From Poriferisodalis sp965116245 (GTDB taxonomy: Bacteria > Actinomycetota > Acidimicrobiia > Acidimicrobiales > Poriferisodalaceae), in contig OZ220497.1 in assembly GCA_965116245.1 (NCBI GenBank), forward strand, positions 1,240,001-1,304,000: a stretch of DNA of 64,000 nt. The letters are read 5' to 3'. Below the pieces are notes generated by a model. It did no database searches. It had not been told where the DNA came from and saw only the letters and a list, made by a program, of their open reading frames with translations. Made by a program: the position numbers and the translations under genes. Of this stretch, positions 54,017 through 60,921 are shown piece after piece (the first letter of the stretch is position 1; each line of letters opens with the position of its first letter).

Positions 54017-54175
54017 GACAACAACCGTACGAAGGGGGTGTCACACAAACCTGCTGACAGCACAGGTCTAGGGGCATCATGAAACGTCCGTTTGGCTCGC
54101 CTCGCTAGGCCTATACAGTCGGACCCGTCCCTCAACATGGCTGCAACCGTACGGAAGGGGTGTGACACAAACTTG
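54008..54175. repeat. 46-bp direct repeat at the 5' end of the HNH gene
   Basis: 54008-54053 and 54130-54175 match at 39 of 46 positions. The first copy covers the HNH start codon (ATG TTG AGG on the minus strand) and its upstream region; the second holds the same start-like sequence (ATG TTG AGG GAC) without a following gene. This suggests that a second 13E12 copy was lost or that this end was duplicated. The rest of the gap (54017-54383) holds a small inverted repeat (GGCGG/CCGCC at 54258-54273) and nothing else I can identify. Confidence 0.7.
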
Positions 54176-54383
54176 GCCTGCTACAGCAAGCCGGACTGCA
54201 CCAGCGACCTGCACTGTGACAGTTCGCTGTTGCGGTTAGGTTGGACTTGACTTACTAGGCGGCGCACTCCGCCAGCGAGTCTTGGACGCAACCGGAGCGG
54301 CGCTAGCCACCATGCAACAGATCGCTGTACCTCAAGCGATTCTGGCTCTCAGAGGAGCGTATCTGAGGTGTGCTGAGGATTGT

Positions 54384-54791
54384 TCAGTCTGTGGCTTCGG
54401 TGAACTCGTGAGCCTGCAGGTCGCTGAGGCTAGCCCACTCCAAGGTGCGGGCGTGGGTTGCCGCGAGCACGACTGGCGGCGCGACACCAGCGTTGAGTGC
54501 CTCAACCCAGCGGGAAGCGCATACGCACCAGCGGTCGCCGGGCGTGAGGCCGTCAAATCCGGTAGTCGGCTGCGGGGTGGACAAATCGTTGCCAGCTAGC
54601 TTGGAAAACTCCAGAAACTCGGCGGTCACCACCGCGCAGACTGTGTGAACGCCGAAGTCGCCTGAGTCGGTGTTGCAGCACCCGTCGCGGAACCAGCCTG
54701 TCAGCGGTTCATAGGAGCACGGCTGCAACTCGGTTCCGAGAACGTTGCGGGCCACGTCACGAAGTCTCTCAGGTCGTTGGCTGTATGCCAC
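54384..54791 (-). CDS. DUF2237 family protein
   Basis: 135 residues, the whole family length. NVLGTELQPCSYEPLTGWFR, DGCCNTDSGDFGVHTVCAVV, AEFLEFSKLAGNDLSTP, FDGLTPGDRWCVCASRW and AGVAPPVVLAATHARTLEW follow the DUF2237 consensus almost in full. It is cysteine-rich and presumably cytoplasmic. Function unknown. It stands alone between two stretches of non-coding sequence. Confidence 0.9.
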   Translation of the reverse strand: MAYSQRPERLRDVARNVLGTELQPCSYEPLTGWFRDGCCNTDSGDFGVHTVCAVVTAEFLEFSKLAGNDLSTPQPTTGFDGLTPGDRWCVCASRWVEALNAGVAPPVVLAATHARTLEWASLSDLQAHEFTEATD

Positions 54792-55280
54792 GCATGGAAG
54801 TTGAGGTCATCTGAAGAATTTCGCCGTCAGCGGCTTGGATGGTTGACACCAATTTGGTCGGCCGTTTCAATCTGGAAACAACCGTAAAGGCGGTACGGAA
54901 GTATGGGGCGCTGCCATGGAAGGGCAAGTTTCGGTGCTATCAGTGGCTTGTCTGCTGACGCATTATGAGGTTCCCTGCATGATCCGCCCGCTCAATACTT
55001 AGATTGTTCAGGCTACCCGCAATCACGCGTTCGCATTTCGCATCGGCGAGCACTAAAGCAGGGACGAGCCAGTAGGGCAAGACTCAAGTAGGCACCTCGG
55101 CTTCATCCTGGACGAGGTCTAGAGTGACAAATGGTGCCCTATAGCGCGTCAATTCTCTGACGCCGCTTTGGGGACTGTGGTCCGCCGCTGACACCCGTAG
55201 TTCCACTCAAGCAGATGCCCGTCCTGCGACACTGTGAGTTGGTAGCGCCCGGGAACTGGTTGGGTCTTGCTAAGGCAGCG
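54792..55280. other. Gene-poor stretch with a lectin-like antisense fragment
   Basis: No complete gene is visible. On the minus strand around 55149-55250 an open frame ends in GRYQLTVSQDGHLLEWN, which resembles a bulb-lectin repeat (DGNLVxY type). It has no clear start or signal peptide and could be the remnant of a lectin gene, of the kind represented by the neighbouring fusion gene. The rest shows nothing I can identify. Confidence 0.35.
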
Positions 55281-56330
55281 ATGCGTGACGTACCCTGCAT
55301 TGGCGTGCATTTTTCGCTCAAGCGGTGGCGCGTTGTTGTTCTGGTGGCTGCAGCGACATTTGTGACGCTGCCGACTGGCCATGCGTTTGCGTCCAGTGGA
55401 CTGGCAAACCGGGGTGCAGCGCCCGGTCCGCCATGGCACGCCGCATATGACTCTGACGCGACCGGGCCATCTGGTGACGATCTCAACAGCGCTTCTTTGG
55501 CTGATCGGACGGCGCTAGAGCCGCGTTCGTTTGCTGTCTTGGTGTCCGGCCAGTCTTTGTCGGTTGGCCAGAAGGTCGTCTCGCCGAACGGTTGGTATGA
55601 GCTCACGCTGAGGCCGGATGGAAACCTGGTGCTCCACGTGCCTATGGCACCGGCGGGAGTTAACGGCACGCTTTGGGCCTCTGGCAGTACAACGACCGGA
55701 GTACCGCAGCTAGTGCTGCACGGTGACGGCGAACTGGCTGTTTACGGAACGCTCATTCCCGAACGCACCGACCCAGCTTTCCGCACCTACCCCGGCGGTT
55801 CTGTGACCAAGCTGTGGAGTGCCGACACGCGCAGCGAATCAGGTGCAGCGCTTCGGTTGGATGACTCCGGGGGACTGTCGGTGATTGCCGCAAACGGGCG
55901 TGTTTTGTGGCGAAGCGGTAACTCGGTCCCCGATGTTGGCCTGGCAGGGGAACGCCATGTTGTCTATGAGCGCGGTCAGCAGTGGGTTTGGCTGGTAGAT
56001 GCCGACGGAAGCGTTGTCGACAACTATCCCGTGAGCGGACATCTCCAGTCACCAGCACTAGGCCGCTACCGTGTCACCTCCAAGTCCAAGACAAGCACCT
56101 CCTACAACGGGCTCGTAACCATGCGTCACATGGTGAGGTTCACGGTTGGATACAACGGCGGCCGCATCGGCTTCCATTCCATTCCCCGCAACTGGAGCAA
56201 CAAGCCGATACAAACAGAAGCTGAACTGGGCAACGCCCTCTCACTAGGCTGCGTACGTCAAAGAGATGACAAAGCAAAGCACCTATACCAATGGGCCCCA
56301 ATAGGAACCCCAGTAGTAGTAATCAGCTGA
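55281..56330 (+). CDS. Secreted bulb-type lectin/L,D-transpeptidase fusion
   Basis: 349 residues from ATG 55281 (AAGG upstream). A signal peptide ends near LPTGHAFA. A bulb-lectin (B_lectin) region follows (LSVGQKVVSPNGWYELTLRP, DGNLVLHVPM and VLHGDGELAVYG, about residues 95-225), then a YkuD L,D-transpeptidase domain at the C-terminus (RYRVTSKSK, IGFHSIPRNW, LGNALSLGCVRQRDDKAKHL). The catalytic Cys is in SLGCVR and the His in GFHS. It should cross-link or attach proteins to peptidoglycan, with the lectin domain giving glycan binding. It converges with the capsid-like gene, 12 bp apart. Confidence 0.83.
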   Translation: MRDVPCIGVHFSLKRWRVVVLVAAATFVTLPTGHAFASSGLANRGAAPGPPWHAAYDSDATGPSGDDLNSASLADRTALEPRSFAVLVSGQSLSVGQKVVSPNGWYELTLRPDGNLVLHVPMAPAGVNGTLWASGSTTTGVPQLVLHGDGELAVYGTLIPERTDPAFRTYPGGSVTKLWSADTRSESGAALRLDDSGGLSVIAANGRVLWRSGNSVPDVGLAGERHVVYERGQQWVWLVDADGSVVDNYPVSGHLQSPALGRYRVTSKSKTSTSYNGLVTMRHMVRFTVGYNGGRIGFHSIPRNWSNKPIQTEAELGNALSLGCVRQRDDKAKHLYQWAPIGTPVVVIS

Positions 56331-56342
56331 TACCCGACTCGA

Positions 56343-57305
56343 TCAATATTTGATGATGGCCTGTCGGCTACGACGGGTACACAGAAAGGCCATCACAGAC
56401 CGGAGCGACGCTTCTCGCCTAGAGTCGTGCGAAACACTGCGAAAATTAAGTACTTGTAGCCAGTCGGTAGAGTGGCGTACCAGCTTCCAATGCCTCGTAC
56501 TCAACACTGCCACGTGGTCTTCGTGCCACGGCCTATCGGGCGATGGCCTACCAGATACATGGTCGTCAGGTAAGTAGAATACAGGCATCCCTTCAACTAT
56601 GAAGTGTCGGAATCCGATGTCGCCCAGTTCTGAACCGTGCCACATTTGCCGAGCGCGCATATTGTTCGACAAGTGCCGCCACTGTTTCTTTGACGAAATT
56701 ACCACATCGGGATCGTTCGCATCGGTGCTGTTCATGAATTCTACGGCCCGCTCAATTGCTGATACCGTCAAGCCGGATTCGCTCGCACTGAGTTGAGCCG
56801 GCGTGTACACACGCGGCTGTATCCACTCCGTATCCGATCTCGCGCCGTCAATAGTAACGCCACCATACTCGTGTAACTCGCCAGAATCCGGCCGACCGGG
56901 CCCTCCTAGCGGTGTCAATGGAGTCAGGACGTTTATGAGTTCGTGGATGCTCGCTCGTTCCACCCTAGTTCGCAGTGATGCCTCCGCCTCATCAATACAC
57001 AGCTTCGCCAGCCTCAAGTGATCAAGCTCGCCAGACGACTCATGGACTGCCCCGCCGTCGCAAGACCACGGAACAATCAGCTCCTTCCAGTCAAACTTTA
57101 GCTCAGCGCTCAGTCCACAATCAGCTAAGTAGCTACTCGTGTCCCACACCCTAATAGTGGCACCACCCTCAACCGCTATCTGACCTCTTTCAGCCATCAA
57201 CTTTGTGAGCAGAACCGAGTTCAGAACTCTGCGAGTGAGTTCATCTGAGTAGCGATCGAGCGCTCCTCTCAAAACTCTCTCAAAATTGCTGATTGCTTCC
57301 GTCAT
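56343..57305 (-). CDS. Orphan protein resembling a phage major capsid protein
   Basis: 320 residues from ATG 57305 (AAGG upstream). Alignment in my memory to HK97-fold phage major capsid proteins of the 'LL..L......G...I' class is good in order: VLNSVLLTKLMAERGQIAVE, GGATIRVW near the N-terminus; FDWKELIVPW with a following acidic patch; LCIDEAEASLRTRVERASIH; LTPLTPLGGPG; PDVVISSKKQWRHL; IGFRHFIVEGMPVFYLPDDH; and a C-terminal RSVMAFLCTRRSRQAIIKY. Sampled lines are 48-53% G+C, below neighbours. No portal, terminase, protease or integrase is present. The call rests on pattern recall without a search. Confidence 0.5.
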   Translation of the reverse strand: MTEAISNFERVLRGALDRYSDELTRRVLNSVLLTKLMAERGQIAVEGGATIRVWDTSSYLADCGLSAELKFDWKELIVPWSCDGGAVHESSGELDHLRLAKLCIDEAEASLRTRVERASIHELINVLTPLTPLGGPGRPDSGELHEYGGVTIDGARSDTEWIQPRVYTPAQLSASESGLTVSAIERAVEFMNSTDANDPDVVISSKKQWRHLSNNMRARQMWHGSELGDIGFRHFIVEGMPVFYLPDDHVSGRPSPDRPWHEDHVAVLSTRHWKLVRHSTDWLQVLNFRSVSHDSRREASLRSVMAFLCTRRSRQAIIKY

Positions 57306-57455
57306 GTGAACCTTGCTTTCTTGCCTGCTACCATGGGTTTCAATCAAACTGTCACCCACCAAGGCTTACTATAGCAGGCGCGAGGGTCCGGTTTTGCCAA
57401 AGTCCGCGGGTTGGTTGCTGGGTAAGTGCTTGACCATCCGACTGGTTGTTGTGGC

Positions 57456-60400
57456 TCAAGGCTCGAAACTGCCGTTGTCGAACTTTAGGATGGCTGCGTT
57501 TTCGGTGATCGTGCGCTTGGTGGCTTCGCTGAAACCGTCCGGCGCGCTGGCCTCTACTTCAATAGTGATCTTCACATCGGCTCCGTCAGTGCTGGCTAGC
57601 TGGTTTACGATGGCATCGGCTATGTCGGCTGCTTGATTTGTCCAACGAGAGGCATCCAGCGTGATTCGGCCCCAATAGCGCGTAGGCAAGATTGGTTTGG
57701 GCGGATCGGGTGGCAAGACTTTCTCGGATTTGTCTTCGTCTTGGACTTGGTCAGGGACTTGTTGAGCAATGGCCGCACTCGGTTTGACAAGTAGGCCGCT
57801 CGGCGCCAGAGCGTCGAGAACTTGATTTGATTTCAAGCCCGCGTAACGCACGGAAGAGTCTGAGACACCATCCCCTTCTTGCGTTGCTGGCGCTGCGGCG
57901 TCGGCGTAGGCGAAGCCATCGTCTTGCCACGTAAGCGACGCCACGCCGTTGCGCACCGCGTCTTCAAGCACACTTCGGTCACGCAGGCGCGGCAGATATA
58001 GGAATTGCGCATAATCCTCCCATAGCTGGTTGACGCTCACCGCGTTTCCCCGCCATAGCGGTACCCGGTCGATGTCCAACCGCAGGCGCGACCCCGAATA
58101 GTCAGGCACCAATCCCTCATTGGAAATCAGCTTCTTGGCCACTCTCTCGGCCAGCGAAGTGTCGGCACCACGCCCCAGGCCCGAGCTGGACAGATTGATC
58201 GTGTCCCAGGACATGGACGCTGTGGGATCGTCGGGAGGTTGGTCGGGGTTTAGGACCCACTGGTAGGTCTCGGCTATTCGCTGGTCAACTGTCTCGTCGA
58301 ATTCGGATGCCTTGGTCTCGGCTTGCCCTTTCTGGAACGCATCCAGGTTGAGCACCTCAACATCGCTGGTGATGGACTTCCACGCCAACCACTGGCGCAC
58401 CGCCTGGCGCAACTCCTCCAGCCGGTTGCTGTCGGGCGCCAGGAACACCAACATGTTGCGGTAGCGACGTGCTCCGCCTGAGCGTTCTTCCAGCACCTCG
58501 CTAGCGAAGCTCATCGCCTCGCTGCTATCGCTTCCCTTCTCGTGCCGATACTCCGGGTCGATAATCACTAGCCGCGCCGTATCGTCGTCGGGCACATCGC
58601 CAGTAGAACGAGGGCATACGTGAACGGCCGAGAACTCGCTGCGACGCCGCGCTTGCGAGCCCAAACGCCGCCTGATCTGCTCGTCAACATCTAGCGGATT
58701 GATGTCGGCGGCCCTGTCCCGAGCCAGGCGCGTCACCGTCGGCGCCAGGGCGTACCAATAGCGGGAAGCGCCGCTGTATAGGTACGCGGCCTCGTCCGAC
58801 AGTCGTCTAAGGGCGTCCGTGAATGGGGCGGTGCGCTCGCCCGGTTGTACACAACCCAGCTTGATATATCGGTCGTCAAGACCCTTGTTGGCAGCCTGCT
58901 GGCTGGGAGCCGAGCCAAAGTAGACAGTGCGTGCCACCCGCCGCGCAGCGGAGTATTGACCCAAGTTGGATTGCTCGGAGTCGAGGCGTCTTGGCAGCGA
59001 GTTAGATCCGTCGACTTCTGCCTCCATCACAGAACTCCACGCTCCATCCAAGTAGCGGATCATCTCGGCAACCACATCGGAGTCGTCGGCGGGGACGGTG
59101 CCCGGCATGATCAGCGAGCTGGAGTCTTGGTTATGCCAGAGGCTGTGAATGATCTTGGCCATCAAGCGCAGCACGCCGCGAGTGCGTTGAAAACGCTCCA
59201 GGCTTGACCAGTCACCAAACAAGCGGTCAAAAAGCTCCGGGTGAACCGGGTACGCGGCTTCTATGCGGCGCCTGTAATCGGCTTCCCGACACACCGAAGG
59301 GAATTCGCCGTGACTGTCGGCGTAGAGCTTGCCGAAAGCTGCCACAACCCCGTCGCGTCGGCGAGCCGCCGAGTCACTAAGGCCCTTGAACAGCCGACGC
59401 CGCACTATCTCGAAGCTCTCCTCGGCCGTAGCGGTACTCCAGTTGGCCTCTACTCGCCCGAACAAATGCTCAAGCCGCCTGAGAGCGGCTTCACCGCCTT
59501 CACCACCTACTTCAATCTGCGAGTCGGGGATAGTGGCTACCAGTAGCGCCCGAGGCGTAGCGGACACAGCGTCGGCCAAAGCCTGAGCAAAGCTGAAGTG
59601 AGCCTCAAAGGTTCCGCCAGATAAGTCCCGCTGCTCAAAGAGCTGTCGGGCGTAGGCGACCCACTCGTCAATGAGAATCAAGCAGGGCGCGTAGGCCTGC
59701 AGCAGGTCGCCCAGCGCGGCCCCTGGGTTAGTGGCAGTCCTATCTGCCTCAGCTATGTGGTCATATGCATCAGGTCCGCCGAGTTGCCAAGCGAGCTCAC
59801 CCCACATAGTGCGAACCTGGTAGCCGCTCTCTTCGCGGATAGCACTGCCCGGTTGTAGTTGATGACCCACCAGCACCACACGGCGTACCTCGCCTTCGCC
59901 GGGGAGCCCCAGCTCGTTCTGAGCCAACAGATCTTCCACGCCCGGCAGATCGGAAGCGCTACTGGCACCAGCGAGGTGGTACAAGGCGATGAGCGCGTGA
60001 GTTTTGCCACCGCCGAAGTTGGTCTGCAACTTGACGATGGGGTCGCCCCCGGCACCCGAGAAGCGTTGCGCAGCTCCGGTAATCAGCTTGCTGAGGCCGT
60101 CAGTGATGAACGTGCGTTGATAAAACTGGGTGGCGTTGCCGTACTCATCATCGGCCTTGCCCTTCCACACTTGGTACAAGTCGGCGGCGTACTGAGCCAT
60201 TTCAAAACGCCCCGAAGTGACATCGTCGTGCGGCGAAATCAATTCCCGCCATGGCGGTAGGTCAACCGCTACGCCGGTGTCAATGCGCTGAGCGGTCCGA
60301 CGCTTGCTGCGCGTCTGCTCTTCGTACTTCTTGCGCAGTAGCTCCTGAAGTAGTTCGGAGACTTCGTTTGCTTGCGGGCCAGCCGCGACGGACTCCAGCA

Positions 60401-60746
60401 ACCGTTGAGCAGTGTCAAGTCCGCGGTAGGCATCATCTGTGGAAAATCCCTCGTTATGAGCCCAGGCGTTGCGAACACCTTGAAGCTCCGCGACGAATGT
60501 GCGATCGCTCCGCGAGAGCTTGCGGCCGAAAGTGGAGTTCCATTCGTCCCACATCACGTTGAGCAAGAACTGTGGGTCTTGAGTGTTGACGGGCCGCGAC
60601 CGACCAGAACGAGGGTCGGGCCGCTGCACCATCGCTTGCCAGTCCTTGCCGTACTTGGCCTCACACTCCCGGGTAACGAATGGCTCCAGACCTTCGCCCA
60701 GCAGAGTCAGTGCCTTGCCGATGCGTTCGGGGTTAGTTATTGCCAC
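57456..60746 (-). CDS. HEPN (Swt1 family)-DUF499 P-loop ATPase
   Basis: 1096 residues. The N-terminal region carries a Swt1-family HEPN domain with the RNase-like motif R-x4-H at R92-H97 (VRNAWAHNEGF). Walker A is NFGGGKTHALIALYHLAG (about 243-260) and Walker B CLILIDEWVAYARQL. The C-terminus matches the end of DUF499 proteins (RYWGRITLDASRW ... AAILKFDNGSFE). DUF499 proteins are known from bacterial defence islands, often beside DUF1156 methyltransferases and DUF3780; none of those is visible in this window. A nuclease or toxin role triggered by infection is inferred. ATG 60746 is the start; the gene is followed by the capsid-like gene 150 bp downstream on the same strand. Confidence 0.85.
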   Translation of the reverse strand: MAITNPERIGKALTLLGEGLEPFVTRECEAKYGKDWQAMVQRPDPRSGRSRPVNTQDPQFLLNVMWDEWNSTFGRKLSRSDRTFVAELQGVRNAWAHNEGFSTDDAYRGLDTAQRLLESVAAGPQANEVSELLQELLRKKYEEQTRSKRRTAQRIDTGVAVDLPPWRELISPHDDVTSGRFEMAQYAADLYQVWKGKADDEYGNATQFYQRTFITDGLSKLITGAAQRFSGAGGDPIVKLQTNFGGGKTHALIALYHLAGASSASDLPGVEDLLAQNELGLPGEGEVRRVVLVGHQLQPGSAIREESGYQVRTMWGELAWQLGGPDAYDHIAEADRTATNPGAALGDLLQAYAPCLILIDEWVAYARQLFEQRDLSGGTFEAHFSFAQALADAVSATPRALLVATIPDSQIEVGGEGGEAALRRLEHLFGRVEANWSTATAEESFEIVRRRLFKGLSDSAARRRDGVVAAFGKLYADSHGEFPSVCREADYRRRIEAAYPVHPELFDRLFGDWSSLERFQRTRGVLRLMAKIIHSLWHNQDSSSLIMPGTVPADDSDVVAEMIRYLDGAWSSVMEAEVDGSNSLPRRLDSEQSNLGQYSAARRVARTVYFGSAPSQQAANKGLDDRYIKLGCVQPGERTAPFTDALRRLSDEAAYLYSGASRYWYALAPTVTRLARDRAADINPLDVDEQIRRRLGSQARRRSEFSAVHVCPRSTGDVPDDDTARLVIIDPEYRHEKGSDSSEAMSFASEVLEERSGGARRYRNMLVFLAPDSNRLEELRQAVRQWLAWKSITSDVEVLNLDAFQKGQAETKASEFDETVDQRIAETYQWVLNPDQPPDDPTASMSWDTINLSSSGLGRGADTSLAERVAKKLISNEGLVPDYSGSRLRLDIDRVPLWRGNAVSVNQLWEDYAQFLYLPRLRDRSVLEDAVRNGVASLTWQDDGFAYADAAAPATQEGDGVSDSSVRYAGLKSNQVLDALAPSGLLVKPSAAIAQQVPDQVQDEDKSEKVLPPDPPKPILPTRYWGRITLDASRWTNQAADIADAIVNQLASTDGADVKITIEVEASAPDGFSEATKRTITENAAILKFDNGSFEP

Positions 60747-60921
60747 TAGTTCGCTCCTCGTTGCGGTCGTTTGCGACCGTTACGGCCAGCCAGCCGACAC
60801 CTGCCACCACCAGCGCATGACAAAGTAGCAAGAGGGTGTAACAGACTAGGTTCCGCCCGCCAGAGGCGGCCCCAGAGCGCTGGGCCGCACTCCGGCTACG
60901 GCAGCATGGGCGAGCTAGCGT

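Noticed and set aside
57456..60746. DUF499 protein as part of a DISARM or BREX system
   Set aside because: No methyltransferase, helicase, PglX/PglZ or DrmA/B gene is visible in the window.
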